The position numbers and the translations under genes are program-made. 64,000 nt of DNA from Hyphomicrobiales bacterium (GTDB taxonomy: Bacteria; Pseudomonadota; Alphaproteobacteria; Rhizobiales; Xanthobacteraceae). Where the stretch lies: positions 1 to 64,000 of the forward strand of contig JAFKKG010000014.1 of the NCBI GenBank assembly GCA_017305715.1. Direction: 5' to 3'. The notes beneath the pieces were generated by a model that saw nothing but the letters and a program-made list of their open reading frames with translations, made no database searches and was not told the DNA's origin. Shown piece by piece: positions 1 to 9,647 of this stretch (position 1 is its first letter; each line of letters opens with the position of its first letter).

Positions 1-171
1 CGGGGAGAGCTCGCCATAAGCCGTAAAGCCATTGCGCAGGGAAGGCCGGGTGTTCTCCGCTGGACCTGTATGCTCATGTGCATTTTGTTTTGTGCACGAC
101 GCACATGAGACCGCGGGTGCAGCGCGCACCCGGTCTTCCCTGCGCCCTCGATCCGTGAGGGCGGGAAGTTT
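1..171. repeat. Structured interspersed repeat, copy A
   Basis: This element matches the reverse complement of 46040-46208. It has an outer 19-bp inverted repeat (34-52 with 127-145, one G.T wobble) and an inner 9-bp stem (73-81 with 101-109). The inner stem differs from the other copy by a paired change (A-T here, G-C there), so the hairpin appears to be conserved. It probably continues beyond the window edge. Together with the CtrA box it accounts for the gene-free stretch 1-417; the apparent 71-codon reading frame at 212-427 has no support. Confidence 0.8.
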
Positions 172-317
172 TCCGGCATGACTTCGGGCGCATCGCGTCG
201 CGAGAGGGTGGATGCATGTTTGCGACGCTGCACTGCCGGCCGTCATCATGCCCGGACGACGGAACCGCGAGCCCGCCGCGTGCTGGGTCACCCCAAAATC
301 GACGCTGGCGCCGATGG

Positions 318-333
318 TTAATCGCGTCTTAAC
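318..333 (+). promoter_or_regulatory. CtrA-type binding box upstream of dapC-ftsK
   Basis: The sequence is a perfect TTAA-N7-TTAAC (spacer TCGCGTC), the consensus full site of the alphaproteobacterial cell-cycle regulator CtrA. It lies 85 bp before the first codon of the dapC-like gene, which leads directly into ftsK. The match is seen; binding and cell-cycle control are inferred. Confidence 0.55.
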
Positions 334-417
334 CTCGCCGTATCTATGGTGGTTTGATCCGTACCCGGTCGACCTATCGATCCCCCGACCGCTATTGAAA
401 GTATTGGCGTATCTCGC

Positions 418-1644
418 ATGGCAATGACCGCCCCTTCCGGCGTGGCGCAGGGCGCCGGCAATGTCTCCGCTGCCGGTCAGGCCGAGCGATCGCCGTTTTT
501 GCGGACGGCCGAGCTCCTGGCCCCCTACCAGCCCGGTAAGCCATTGATTGCGCTGTCGTTGGGCGAGCCGCAGCATCCGGTTCCGGGCTTTGTCGGCCCG
601 GTGCTGGCCAAACACATCGCCGATTTCGGCCGCTACCCCATCGCCAAGGGCATCGAGCCGTTCCGGCGGGCGGTGGCGAACTGGCTCTCGGCCCGGTTCC
701 AGCTGCCCCGCGCGGTCGATCCCGACAGCGAAGTTCTGGTGCTGAACGGCAGCCGCGAGGGGCTGTTTTTCGCCGCGATCACGGCGGCGCGCTATGTCGG
801 GCCGCGCAAGGGCCGGCCGGCGATCCTCATGCCCAACCCGTTCTATCCGGCCTACGGCGCCGGCGCCCGCGCCGCCAATTGCGAATCGATCTACCTGCCG
901 ACCACGCTCGCCAACGGCTTCCTGCCGGATCTCGACGCGCTTGACGAGGCGACGCTGGCGCGCACCGTTGCGATGTTCATTGCCTCACCCGCCAATCCGC
1001 AAGGGTCAGTCGCCTCGCGCGACTATTTCACGCGGCTGAAGGGCCTCGCCGATCGCTACGGTTTCATGATCCTTAGCGACGAGTGCTATTCGGAAATCTA
1101 CACCAAGCAGGCGCCGGGCAGCGTGCTCGAATGCGCCGGACCCGATTTCACCAATGTGGTGGCGTTTCAGTCGCTGTCGAAGCGCTCGAACCTGCCGGGC
1201 ATGCGCGTCGGCTTTGCCGCCGGCGACAAGAAGTTCCTCGCCATGTTTCACGAGCTGCGCAATGTCGCGGCACCGCAGGTGCCGGTGCCGTTGCAGCACG
1301 TCGCGGTCGCGGCCTATAGCGACGAGACGCATGTCGAGGAAAACCGCAGGCTCTATCGCATCAAATTCGATCTCGCCGACCAGATCCTCGGCAACCGCTA
1401 CGGCTATGTCCGCCCCGCCGGCGGCTTCTGCGTCTGGCTCGATGTGTCGGATCGTGGCGGCGACGAAGCCGCAACCGTGCAGCTTTACAGGGACGCCGGC
1501 GTGCGCGTGATCCCCGGAACCTATTTGTCGCGGCCGCAGGACGACGGCAGCAATCCCGGCGCCGGCTATATCCGCCTGGCGCTGGTATCGGACAGTGAAT
1601 CAACAGCCGAAGCTTTGCACCGGCTGGTCGAAACCTTGGCTTAA
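418..1644 (+). CDS. dapC: Succinyldiaminopimelate aminotransferase-like PLP enzyme
   Basis: A 408-residue fold-type I class I/II aminotransferase. Visible motifs are the ASPANPQG segment (Asn about 193), DECY (Asp221, pyridine-N partner) and SLSKRSN with the Schiff-base lysine at about 255. The SLSKRSN form and the overall pattern resemble the DapC branch, which transaminates N-succinyl-2-amino-6-ketopimelate in lysine and diaminopimelate synthesis. It starts the group that continues with ftsK 12 bp downstream. An ATG at 424 is an alternative start. The exact substrate is inferred from family resemblance. Confidence 0.75.
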   Translation: MAMTAPSGVAQGAGNVSAAGQAERSPFLRTAELLAPYQPGKPLIALSLGEPQHPVPGFVGPVLAKHIADFGRYPIAKGIEPFRRAVANWLSARFQLPRAVDPDSEVLVLNGSREGLFFAAITAARYVGPRKGRPAILMPNPFYPAYGAGARAANCESIYLPTTLANGFLPDLDALDEATLARTVAMFIASPANPQGSVASRDYFTRLKGLADRYGFMILSDECYSEIYTKQAPGSVLECAGPDFTNVVAFQSLSKRSNLPGMRVGFAAGDKKFLAMFHELRNVAAPQVPVPLQHVAVAAYSDETHVEENRRLYRIKFDLADQILGNRYGYVRPAGGFCVWLDVSDRGGDEAATVQLYRDAGVRVIPGTYLSRPQDDGSNPGAGYIRLALVSDSESTAEALHRLVETLA

Positions 1645-1656
1645 TCGCAGGGCCCC

Positions 1657-4113
1657 ATGAGCATGCCAGCGATCGAACGTGTCATTCCCCTGGTCAGCCA
1701 TCTGCCGGTCTCGATCCGCGACGCGCTGGCGCGGCGCCTGCGCGAACTCGCGGGCCTGTGCCTGATCGCGCTGTCCGGGGTCGCTGCTGCTGCGCTGATG
1801 ACGTGGTCGGTGCAGGATCCGAGTTTGAGCCACGCGACCTCGCGGGCGATCCGCAATATCCTCGGCTATCCCGGCGCGATCGGCGCTGACCTGTTGATGC
1901 AGATTCTCGGGCTCGGGGCGATCATGCTGATCCTGCCCGTCGCGGTGTGGGGCTGGCGCATGCTGACCCACCGCACCTTCGACCGCGAGGCGTTGCGGCT
2001 CGGATGCTGGATTCTCTGCACGGTCATTGCGGCCGGCTTTGTCAGTTGCTGGCCGCATGGCGGCGCATGGCCGCTGCCGACCGGGCTCGGCGGTGTTGTC
2101 GGCGACGCGCTGGTACGCGCGCCGGCCGTGATTTTCGGGCCCCCCGGTTTCATCTACCGGTTTGTGCTCGGCGCGATCCTGTTCGCGGCGATGTGCGCCT
2201 CCTTCCTGTTCGCCAGCGGCTGGGGCTCGCGTCCGCGCGACGACCAGGAACTGACGCCGATCGAGGACGATGACGCCCCGTTCGAAGAAGAACGCGATCG
2301 CAGCTCGGTTTCTCTCGGCTGGATCTATCATGCCCTGATGAGCACGAAGGCGCGCCTCGGCTGGCTGATGTCGACCGCCTACCGTTCGCTGGTCGCGAGC
2401 GCGCCGCAGCCCCGCACCGCCTCGTTCGAACGGCAGGAGCCCAATCTCGGCGGCCGCCAGGCGCCGTCGATTGCGCCGCAGCCGCAGGACACCTACGAGC
2501 ACGAGGAAGAGGAAGAAGACGAGGAGGAGGAAGAAGCTCCGGTCTCGCGCGCCCCGCGCAAGAAGGCTGCGCCAAAGCCATCGCCGCGCAAGGGCTCCGA
2601 CAAGTTCGAACTGCCCGCGGTGTCGATGTTGACCGCGCCGAAAGCCTCCGACCGCCAGCCGCTCAGCAAGAGCGAACTGGAAGCCAATTCGCGCGCGCTG
2701 GAAGGCGTGCTCAGCGACTTCGGCGTCCGCGGCGAGATCGTCAAGGCCAATCCGGGCCCCGTCGTGACGCTGTACGAACTCGAGCCCGCGCCCGGGATCA
2801 AATCTTCCCGCGTCATCGGCCTCGCCGACGACATCGCCCGCTCGATGAGCGCGCTGTCGGCGCGCGTCGCGGTCGTGGCCGGCCGCAACGCCATCGGCAT
2901 CGAATTGCCGAATGCGCATCGTGAAAAGGTCTATTTGCGCGAACTGCTGTCCCTGAAGGACGAATCGCACGCCAAGCTGCCGCTCTGCCTCGGCAAGAAT
3001 ATCGGCGGCGAATCCATCATCATCGACCTCGCGCGCACGCCGCATATGCTGATCGCCGGCACCACCGGCTCCGGCAAATCGGTTGCCATCAACACCATGA
3101 TCCTCAGCCTGGTGTACCGGCTGCGGCCGGATCAGTGCCGGCTGATCATGGTCGATCCGAAGATGCTCGAACTCTCCGTCTATGACGGCATCCCGCATTT
3201 GCTGACGCCCGTCGTGACCGACCCGAAGAAGGCCGTGGTCGCGCTGAAATGGGCGGTGCGCGAGATGGAAGAGCGTTACAAGAAAATGTCCAAGCTCGGT
3301 GTCCGCAACATCGACGGCTACAACCAGCGCCTGGTCGAAGCCAAGGGCAAGGGCGAGGAACTGACGCGCACCGTGCATACCGGCTTCGACAAGGAAACCG
3401 GCAAGGCGATCTACGAGGAAGAAAAGCTCGACCTCGATCCATTGCCCTACATCGTCATCATCGTCGACGAAATGGCCGACCTGATGATGGTCGCCGGCAA
3501 GGACATCGAAGGCGCGGTGCAGCGGCTGGCGCAGATGGCGCGCGCCGCGGGCCTGCACGTGATCCTCGCGACGCAGCGTCCGTCGGTCGACGTCATCACC
3601 GGCACGATCAAGGCGAACTTCCCGACCCGCATCGCCTTCCAGGTCACCTCGAAAATCGACAGCCGCACCATCCTCGGCGAAATGGGCGCCGAGCAACTGC
3701 TCGGCCAGGGCGACATGCTCTATATGGCCGGCGGCGGCCGCATCAGCCGCGTGCACGGCCCGTTCGCCTCCGACGAGGAAGTCGAGAAGGTCGTGCGGCA
3801 TCTCAAGACGCAGGGCCAGCCGGAATATCTGGAAGCGGTCACCGCGGAAGAACCTGCCGAGGGCGAGGACGGCGCGGTGTTCGATTCCACCGGCATGGGC
3901 GGCGATGGCGGCGGCGACCTGTTCCAGCAGGCGGTGGCGATCGTCAAGCGCGATCGCAAGGCCTCGACCTCCTACATCCAGCGCCGGCTGCAGATCGGCT
4001 ACAACCGCGCGGCGTCCTTGATGGAGCGCATGGAACTCGAAGGCATTGTCGGCCAGGCCAACCACGCCGGCAAACGCGAAATTCTGGTCGAGGAAGAAGA
4101 GAGCGGGTTTTAA
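1657..4113 (+). CDS. ftsK: DNA translocase FtsK
   Basis: An 818-residue protein with about four N-terminal membrane segments (residues 25-190), a Pro/Glu-rich linker with a strongly acidic run near residue 290, and a RecA-like motor. The Walker A GTTGSGKS is at about 468-475 and Walker B IIVDE near 602. A C-terminal winged-helix gamma domain (about 750-810) should read KOPS sequences. FtsK pumps DNA at the septum and activates XerCD/dif recombination. The linker is short compared with E. coli FtsK, as is usual in alphaproteobacteria. Confidence 0.95.
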   Translation: MSMPAIERVIPLVSHLPVSIRDALARRLRELAGLCLIALSGVAAAALMTWSVQDPSLSHATSRAIRNILGYPGAIGADLLMQILGLGAIMLILPVAVWGWRMLTHRTFDREALRLGCWILCTVIAAGFVSCWPHGGAWPLPTGLGGVVGDALVRAPAVIFGPPGFIYRFVLGAILFAAMCASFLFASGWGSRPRDDQELTPIEDDDAPFEEERDRSSVSLGWIYHALMSTKARLGWLMSTAYRSLVASAPQPRTASFERQEPNLGGRQAPSIAPQPQDTYEHEEEEEDEEEEEAPVSRAPRKKAAPKPSPRKGSDKFELPAVSMLTAPKASDRQPLSKSELEANSRALEGVLSDFGVRGEIVKANPGPVVTLYELEPAPGIKSSRVIGLADDIARSMSALSARVAVVAGRNAIGIELPNAHREKVYLRELLSLKDESHAKLPLCLGKNIGGESIIIDLARTPHMLIAGTTGSGKSVAINTMILSLVYRLRPDQCRLIMVDPKMLELSVYDGIPHLLTPVVTDPKKAVVALKWAVREMEERYKKMSKLGVRNIDGYNQRLVEAKGKGEELTRTVHTGFDKETGKAIYEEEKLDLDPLPYIVIIVDEMADLMMVAGKDIEGAVQRLAQMARAAGLHVILATQRPSVDVITGTIKANFPTRIAFQVTSKIDSRTILGEMGAEQLLGQGDMLYMAGGGRISRVHGPFASDEEVEKVVRHLKTQGQPEYLEAVTAEEPAEGEDGAVFDSTGMGGDGGGDLFQQAVAIVKRDRKASTSYIQRRLQIGYNRAASLMERMELEGIVGQANHAGKREILVEEEESGF

Positions 4114-4251
4114 TTCCTGCCCCCAAATGGACACGGCGTAATGATTTTCACGTAAAAACGATACCTCAATCGGTCGAAAGCGCGATAAAATGACCGGCGG
4201 CGGCAAGACTCCCTATCTCAACACGCGTTGAACAGAGATTCGAACGACCTG

Positions 4252-5055
4252 ATGACACACCACTTCCCTCATCGCGGCATCCGTTACGGACTGGCGCTTG
4301 TGATTGCTGCGTCCGTCACTGCGTCGCCCGGCGTTGCGCAGAACGTTCCGGTCCCGAAGCCGGCGCCCAAGGCCCGCGACGGTGGCGTGCAGATGAGCGC
4401 GCAGGACCAGAAGGGCCCGACGACCACGGGGGCGACCCAGGCGCCGCCGAACCCGGTCATTCCGAACCCGAACCGCAATGTGCCCGCGAATATTTTTGCG
4501 ACCTTCGATGCCAACCAGAAGGCGCAGGCCGCCAAGGTGAGTGCGTATCTGTCGTCGCTGCAGACACTGGTCGGGAATTTCGTCCAGGTCGGGCCGGATG
4601 GCAGCAAGACCAAGGGTGATTTCGTCATCCAGAAGCCGGGCAAGGTGCGCTTCGAATATGAGGCCCCGAGCCAGATTGCGATCGTCGCCGACGGATCCTC
4701 GCTCGCCGTGCGCGACAAGAAGCTCGCAACCCAGGACATCTATCCGTTGTCGCAGACGCCGCTGCGCTTCCTGCTGTCGGACCGCATCGACCTGCTCAAG
4801 GACACCAACGTCGTCAGCGTCACCGCCGATGACGTCTTCATCAGCGTCACCATCGAGGAGAAGCAGGCGCTGATCGGCACCAGCCGCCTGTTGCTGATGC
4901 TCGGCACCAAGGACGGCCAGCTCAAGCAATGGACGGTGACCGACCCGCAGGGCTACGACACCACGGTCGCGGTCTATAATCTGGATACGTCGAAGAAGGT
5001 CGATCCCGGCCTGTTCAAGATCGATTTCACCAACTATTCCACCCCGCCCGGCTAA
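4252..5055 (+). CDS. lolA: Outer-membrane lipoprotein carrier protein LolA family
   Basis: A 267-residue periplasmic protein. It has a signal peptide (residues about 8-30, ending SPGVAQ), a Pro-rich spacer, then the LolA beta-barrel-like domain, recognisable from LVGNFVQVGPDGSKTKGDF, PGKVRFEYE and the QDIYPLSQTPL region. LolA carries mature lipoproteins from LolCDE to the outer membrane. The ATG at 4252 is preferred to the TTG at 4228 because it places a basic segment directly before the signal core. It follows ftsK, as in other Bradyrhizobium-type genomes. Confidence 0.88.
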   Translation: MTHHFPHRGIRYGLALVIAASVTASPGVAQNVPVPKPAPKARDGGVQMSAQDQKGPTTTGATQAPPNPVIPNPNRNVPANIFATFDANQKAQAAKVSAYLSSLQTLVGNFVQVGPDGSKTKGDFVIQKPGKVRFEYEAPSQIAIVADGSSLAVRDKKLATQDIYPLSQTPLRFLLSDRIDLLKDTNVVSVTADDVFISVTIEEKQALIGTSRLLLMLGTKDGQLKQWTVTDPQGYDTTVAVYNLDTSKKVDPGLFKIDFTNYSTPPG

Positions 5056-5119
5056 ACATTCTTGATTAGGGCTCGCGGACGTGCGTCATCAAGGCACGTC
5101 TTCTCCTTTGCGGGCCCGC

Positions 5120-5935
5120 ATGCGTTTTTCCCTGACCACGTGGAATATCAACTCGGTGCGCCTGCGCATCGATATCGTCGCCAAATTCCTCAAATCGGTG
5201 CGGCCCGACGTCCTCTGCCTGCAGGAGACCAAATGCATCGACGACGCCTTCCCGCTGAAGCGCTTCAAGCGCCTCGGCTATGAGCATGTCGCGCTGAACG
5301 GCCAGAAGGGCTATCACGGCGTCGCCATCGTCTCGAAGCTGCCGTTCGACACCAAGGACATCCGCACCTTCTGCGACAAGGTCGATTCGCGGCACATCTC
5401 GGTGGCATTCGGCGAGAAGGCGCAGCTGGCAAAGCCGCTGGTGCTGCATAATTTCTACGTCCCCGCCGGCGGCGACATTCCCGACCCCGCGCTCAATCCG
5501 AAATTCGATCACAAGCTGAAATTCCTCGACGAGATGAAAGCCTGCGAACCGCTGCATCCGCGCGGCGACGACCGCCACATCCTGGTCGGCGATCTCAACG
5601 TGGCGCCGCACGAGAACGACGTGTGGTCGCACAAGCAATTGCTGAAGGTGGTCTCGCATACCCCGATCGAATGCGAGAAATTGCTGGCGGCGCAGGCCCA
5701 TGGCGAATGGTTCGATGTCGCGCGCGAGCGCATCCCGATGTCCGAGAAGGTCTATACCTGGTGGAGCTACCGCGCCGCCGACTGGACCGTCGGCGACCGC
5801 GGCCGCCGGCTCGATCACATCTGGGTGTCGCGCGCGCTGAAGGAGGGCGTCACGGATTTCCGCATCAGCCGCGATGCCCGCGGCTGGGAGCGGCCGTCGG
5901 ACCATGTGCCGGTCACGGTGACGCTGGAGGTGTGA
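5120..5935 (+). CDS. xthA: Exodeoxyribonuclease III
   Basis: A 271-residue EEP-superfamily nuclease. The start at 5120 gives the typical N-terminus MRFSLTTWNINSVRLR. Visible catalytic features are the CLQETK motif (metal-binding Glu), the GDLNVAPHENDVW segment and the C-terminal RLDHIWVS and SDHVPV motifs (catalytic Asp-His). ExoIII-type enzymes cleave AP sites and remove 3' blocks in base excision repair. It ends the dapC-ftsK-lolA-xthA rightward group. Confidence 0.93.
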   Translation: MRFSLTTWNINSVRLRIDIVAKFLKSVRPDVLCLQETKCIDDAFPLKRFKRLGYEHVALNGQKGYHGVAIVSKLPFDTKDIRTFCDKVDSRHISVAFGEKAQLAKPLVLHNFYVPAGGDIPDPALNPKFDHKLKFLDEMKACEPLHPRGDDRHILVGDLNVAPHENDVWSHKQLLKVVSHTPIECEKLLAAQAHGEWFDVARERIPMSEKVYTWWSYRAADWTVGDRGRRLDHIWVSRALKEGVTDFRISRDARGWERPSDHVPVTVTLEV

Positions 5936-5944
5936 GGTCAGCGC

Positions 5945-5985
5945 GTTGCCGGTTCGCGTGACGAAAACGCGTCAAAACAAGAATC
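5945..5985. repeat. GAAAACGCGTC-type intergenic repeat, partial
   Basis: Contains CCGGTTCGCGTGACGAAAAC followed by GCGTCAAAACAAGAATC. This is one arm of a repeat found more fully at 27221-27280 and 29716-29775, and in reverse orientation at 50464-50510 and 62791-62837. It sits between the convergent xthA and the cNMP-binding gene. Confidence 0.6.
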
Positions 5986-5991
5986 CGGAGC

Positions 5992-6432
5992 TCAGGTGGA
6001 GAGTTTGGCGCCGGCCATCAATATGTCGCTGGCGAGCTGGCTGGTACGGCTGGCGATTTCATCGCGCAGCCGGCGCGCCGCGGCCGGATCGCTTTCGAGC
6101 ACGCGCTGGAACAGGCTGCGCGCAACACGGATGACGGTCGAGTTCTCGATCGCAACCGCGCTGGACGGCCGCTTCATCTTCACCATCAGCGCAAGCTCGC
6201 CGATCAGGGCGCCGGGACCGGCGATGATTTCGGCGCCGCTATCCTCGATCCGGAACGCGCCGCGCTGCACGATATAGCCCGCGTCCGCCTCGTCGCCGGC
6301 ATTGAACAGCTGGTCACCCTGGTAGAATTGGCGCTGCTCGGAGCCGATCGCCAGCATGCGCAGCGCCGTCGTTCCCAACAGGCGCAGTGTCGGGACGCGC
6401 TCAAGCAGGGCTACATCATCTTCGATCGACAT
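5992..6432 (-). CDS. Cyclic nucleotide-binding (Crp-type sensor) domain protein
   Basis: A 146-residue protein made almost wholly of one cNMP-binding beta-barrel: YQGDQLFNAGDEADAGYIVQRG, then the phosphate-binding-cassette-like GPGALIGELALM and RPSSAVA. No helix-turn-helix follows, so it is not a complete Crp/Fnr regulator. It lies 48 bp downstream of the response-regulator gene on the same strand and may be cotranscribed with it. Ligand and partner are unknown. Confidence 0.8.
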   Translation of the reverse strand: MSIEDDVALLERVPTLRLLGTTALRMLAIGSEQRQFYQGDQLFNAGDEADAGYIVQRGAFRIEDSGAEIIAGPGALIGELALMVKMKRPSSAVAIENSTVIRVARSLFQRVLESDPAAARRLRDEIASRTSQLASDILMAGAKLST

Positions 6433-6480
6433 ACGAAACCGGCGATGCCCAAAAAGATACGATTCGTTGGTGGAATCGTA

Positions 6481-7167
6481 TCACGGCACCAGCTTGTAGC
6501 CACCGGCTTCCGTCACCAGGATCTCCGGATTGGCCGCATCTTTTTCGATCTTCTGCCGGAGCCGGTAGATGTGGGTCTCCAAGGTGTGGGTGGTGACGCC
6601 CGAATTATAGCCCCAGACTTCCTGCAGCAGCGTCTCGCGCGACACCGGCATCTGGCCGGCGCGGTACAGGAAGCGCAGGATCGCGGTTTCCTTCTCGGTC
6701 AGCCGCACTTTCCGGGCATTGGCGCCGGTCAGCATCTTGGAGCCGGGCCGGAAGCTGTAGGGACCGACGGAGAATACGGCGTCTTCGCTGGCCTCGTGCT
6801 GGCGGAGCTGCGCCCGGATCCGGGCCAGCAGCACCGCAAAGCGGAACGGCTTTGCGACATAATCATTGGCGCCGGATTCGAGCCCCAAAATCGTGTCCGA
6901 ATCGGTGTCGTGGCCGGTCAGCATGATGATCGGGGCCTTGAAGCCGCCCTTGCGCAGGGAGCGCACGACCTCGCGGCCATCGGTATCGGGCAACCCGACA
7001 TCCATCAGCACGAGGTCGGGGGAATTGGCCTTGGCTGCGCTGGCCCCCTTGGCGCCGGTATCGACCGCGGAGGCTTCGAACTCCTCGTGCAGCGACAATT
7101 GCTCAACCAGCGTGTCGCGCAGATCGGTATCGTCATCCACGATCAGGATCTTGCGAGCATTGGCCAT
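6481..7167 (-). CDS. OmpR/PhoB-family response regulator
   Basis: A 228-residue two-domain regulator. The receiver domain (1-120) has the acidic cluster DDD at 11-13, the phosphoacceptor Asp56 (LVLMDVGLPD), the switch Thr in MLTGHD and Lys in AKPF. The C-terminal winged helix (about 130-225) has the RLTEKE and THTLETHIYRLRQKIE signatures. The start at 7167 places MANARKILIVDDD at the N-terminus. No kinase gene is adjacent, so the partner is unknown. It diverges from the L,D-transpeptidase gene. Confidence 0.9.
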   Translation of the reverse strand: MANARKILIVDDDTDLRDTLVEQLSLHEEFEASAVDTGAKGASAAKANSPDLVLMDVGLPDTDGREVVRSLRKGGFKAPIIMLTGHDTDSDTILGLESGANDYVAKPFRFAVLLARIRAQLRQHEASEDAVFSVGPYSFRPGSKMLTGANARKVRLTEKETAILRFLYRAGQMPVSRETLLQEVWGYNSGVTTHTLETHIYRLRQKIEKDAANPEILVTEAGGYKLVP

Positions 7168-7448
7168 AGGTACGATCCTCTTGAGGCAGGCGGCGGACAC
7201 AAGTGGAAGCGTCACAAGCCGGTCTTGGTACTTTGTCTCGGTCGATTGCGGGTCTTGTTGATAATCCTGGTTCGCGGGCAAACCCGGTTCATCAGCTACT
7301 GATTCGCCTTCAGGTAGGAGATTGTTACAGTTTCACAAGGCGAAGCGCAGTCTATCCCATATTCGCGGGGCTGTTGATGAATGTCCTGTAATGGCGTCAC
7401 ATAAAGCAAAGGCGGCCGGCGAGGCAAGACGGGATCTGAGCGTTAGGA

Positions 7449-8018
7449 ATGGGAAACACTACACTTTCAATCACTTATGAGACAGCTGTGCGTGATCGGC
7501 CGGTGTCGGCGATCCGGGTTCGCCGGGCCGCCGGCGACCCCCGCCGGGGCTGGCTGACAGCCGATGGCTGGACCGTGCCGGTGGCACTTGGTCGCGGCGG
7601 CATCCTTGCCAACAAGCGCGAAGGCGATGGCGGCACCCCGCTGGGCACCTACCGGCCGCTACAATTGTGGTGGCGCGCCGACCGCCACCGGCGCCCGCAA
7701 ACCTTCCTGCCCGCCCGCCCGATTCGCCCCGAGGATGCCTGGTGCGAAGACCCCAACGACCGCCATTACAACCAGCCGATCCGGCTGACGCGAAACGCGG
7801 CCGGCGACCGGCTGACGCGCGAAGATCACCTCTACGATTTCATCGTCGAGATCGACCACAATAGCGCGCCGCGTATCGCCGGCCGCGGTAGCGCGGTGTT
7901 CCTGCACCTGGCGCGTCCGAATTTTTCCCCGACCGCGGGCTGCGTTTCGATGACAAAATCTGCCATGCTGCGCCTGTTGCGTCGGATGGGGCCGCAAACC
8001 AAGATTGTTATCGGATGA
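7449..8018 (+). CDS. L,D-transpeptidase (YkuD fold) protein
   Basis: A 189-residue protein whose C-terminal half is a YkuD catalytic domain: His153 in FLHLAR and the nucleophile Cys165 in TAGCVSM, the family's HX(n)[ST]xGC pattern. The N-terminal GDGGTPLGTY segment is also typical. Such enzymes form 3-3 peptidoglycan cross-links or attach proteins to peptidoglycan. No clear signal peptide is seen with this start, which is odd for a periplasmic enzyme, and the start may be misplaced. Confidence 0.82.
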   Translation: MGNTTLSITYETAVRDRPVSAIRVRRAAGDPRRGWLTADGWTVPVALGRGGILANKREGDGGTPLGTYRPLQLWWRADRHRRPQTFLPARPIRPEDAWCEDPNDRHYNQPIRLTRNAAGDRLTREDHLYDFIVEIDHNSAPRIAGRGSAVFLHLARPNFSPTAGCVSMTKSAMLRLLRRMGPQTKIVIG

Positions 8019-8042
8019 GGCGCATTTCAGGAATTGGGGATT

Positions 8043-8828
8043 ATGCTCGACCGACATCAGATTTCGTCTGCTTCGCAGACGCTGCACGACCATTGGCGCG
8101 CCGGCACCAAGCTTGACGCGATCGACGCCTGGATGCGTCCGCAGAACCGCATTGAAGCCTATGCGATCCAGGCCGCGCTCGAACGATTTTCGAGCACGCA
8201 TCTGTTCGGCTGGAAGATCGCGGCCACCAGCGAGGCCGGACAAAAACACATCAATGTCGACGGCCCGATGGCCGGACGTATTCTCGCGGAGACCGTGATT
8301 GCCGATGGCGGCACGGCGTCGATGGCCGGCAACGAGATGCGCGTCGCCGAGCCCGAATTCGCGTTTCGCATGCGCGCCGATTTGCCGTCGCGATCGACGC
8401 CCTACACGGTGAGCCAGGTGCTCGATGCCGTCGATACGCTGCATCCGGCGATCGAGATTCCGGATTCGCGATTTTCGGATTTCGTCAGCGCCGGCGACGC
8501 GCAGATCATCGCCGACAACGCCTGCGCGCATCTGTTCGTGCTCGGCCCGGCCACGACGGCGGACTGGCGCTCGCGCGACCTGGTCGAGGAACGACCCGTC
8601 ACCACCATGCGCGGCCAGCAATTCATCGGCCACGGCAAGAACGTGCTCGGCGATCCCCGGCTCGCGCTGACCTGGCTTGCCAACGAATTGCGCCAGCTCG
8701 GCGTGACCTTGAAGGCGGGCCGTGTCGTCACCACCGGCACCTGCCATCCACCGCTGCCGATTCAGGCCGGCGACTTCTGCGCGGTCGACTTTGGGGTGTT
8801 GGGGAAAGTGTCGGTGGGATTCGGGTAG
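8043..8828 (+). CDS. 2-keto-4-pentenoate hydratase-like (FAH family) protein
   Basis: A 261-residue member of the fumarylacetoacetate-hydrolase/MhpD fold. Segments such as GWKIAATSE, VAEPEFAFRM (metal-ligand Glu pair), PAIEIPDSRF and GHGKNVLGDP fit 2-hydroxypenta-2,4-dienoate hydratases and related decarboxylases. The ATG at 8043 is used rather than the TTG at 8034. There are no aromatic-degradation genes nearby, so the physiological substrate is not indicated. Confidence 0.75.
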   Translation: MLDRHQISSASQTLHDHWRAGTKLDAIDAWMRPQNRIEAYAIQAALERFSSTHLFGWKIAATSEAGQKHINVDGPMAGRILAETVIADGGTASMAGNEMRVAEPEFAFRMRADLPSRSTPYTVSQVLDAVDTLHPAIEIPDSRFSDFVSAGDAQIIADNACAHLFVLGPATTADWRSRDLVEERPVTTMRGQQFIGHGKNVLGDPRLALTWLANELRQLGVTLKAGRVVTTGTCHPPLPIQAGDFCAVDFGVLGKVSVGFG

Positions 8829-8848
8829 GCCGCGCCGCAAACTCGGTA

Positions 8849-9538
8849 TCACCGATGCCCGAAAATCGCCGAGCCGACGCGGATATGCGTGGCGCCGAAC
8901 TGGATCGCGATGGCGAAATCGGCGCTCATGCCCATCGACAGCTTCGTCAGCCCGTTGCGCGCGGCGATCTTGGCGGTCAGCGCGAAATGCGGCGCCGGCG
9001 CCTCGTCGACCGGCGGGATGCACATCAGACCGGAAATCACCAAACCATATTTGTCCCGGCAGCTCGCAATGAAGGCGTCGGCTTCGCCGGGCGCGACGCC
9101 GGCCTTTTGCGGCTCCTCGCCGGTGTTGAGCTGGACGAATAGTTCCGGCGTCTTGTTCTGGGATCTAATTTCCTTGGCTAACGCTTCGCAAATGCTGGGG
9201 CGGTCGACCGAATGAATGGCGTCGAACAGCGCGACAGCCTCCTTGGCCTTGTTGGATTGCAACGGCCCGATCAGGTGCAGAGCGATTCCCGGGCAAGCGG
9301 CGATTAGCGCCGGCCACTTCGCCTTGGCTTCCTGCACGCGATTTTCACCGAATACGCGCTGACCGGCATCGATAATCGGCGAAATCGCGGATCCGTCGAA
9401 CGTCTTCGACACCGCGATCAATTGTACCGTCGTTCGGTCGCGGCGCGCTTCCTTGCAGGCGCGCGCGATATCCTGCTCCACAGTCGCAAGACCGCTTGGT
9501 AAAGGCCTGGTTAGCGACGTGGTTGTCTCTGGCGTCAT
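8849..9538 (-). CDS. YggS/PROSC family pyridoxal-phosphate homeostasis protein
   Basis: A 229-residue single-domain fold-type III PLP protein. Visible are LIAVSKTF (PLP lysine), FGENRVQEAKAKW, HLIGPLQSNKAK and the phosphate-binding C-terminal SMGMSADF...HIRVGSAIFG. The family buffers PLP and affects amino-acid balance, and has no established catalytic activity. It is convergent with the hydratase-like gene (20-bp gap) and divergent from the diguanylate cyclase. Confidence 0.93.
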   Translation of the reverse strand: MTPETTTSLTRPLPSGLATVEQDIARACKEARRDRTTVQLIAVSKTFDGSAISPIIDAGQRVFGENRVQEAKAKWPALIAACPGIALHLIGPLQSNKAKEAVALFDAIHSVDRPSICEALAKEIRSQNKTPELFVQLNTGEEPQKAGVAPGEADAFIASCRDKYGLVISGLMCIPPVDEAPAPHFALTAKIAARNGLTKLSMGMSADFAIAIQFGATHIRVGSAIFGHR

Positions 9539-9647
9539 GTTCGGCTTCGGCTCGGTAGATTTACGGAATTTCCTCGAATTTTACCAAGTTCGGGAAAGGC
9601 TTTTTGAACCCTTGGCTCTATTTTGTCCCGCGGGGCAGGGGTCGAGG

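Noticed and set aside
212-427. 71-codon frame upstream of dapC
   Set aside because: No ribosome site, composition unlike protein, and it would run through the CtrA box and promoter region.
4129-4165. TTTTCACGTAAAA resembling parS
   Set aside because: The core is not the CACGTG palindrome and it lies far from the parS cluster.
1600-4206. Long open frame on the minus strand (868 codons)
   Set aside because: It lies fully antisense to ftsK; the His/Asp/Arg-rich composition is the usual shadow of a high-GC gene.
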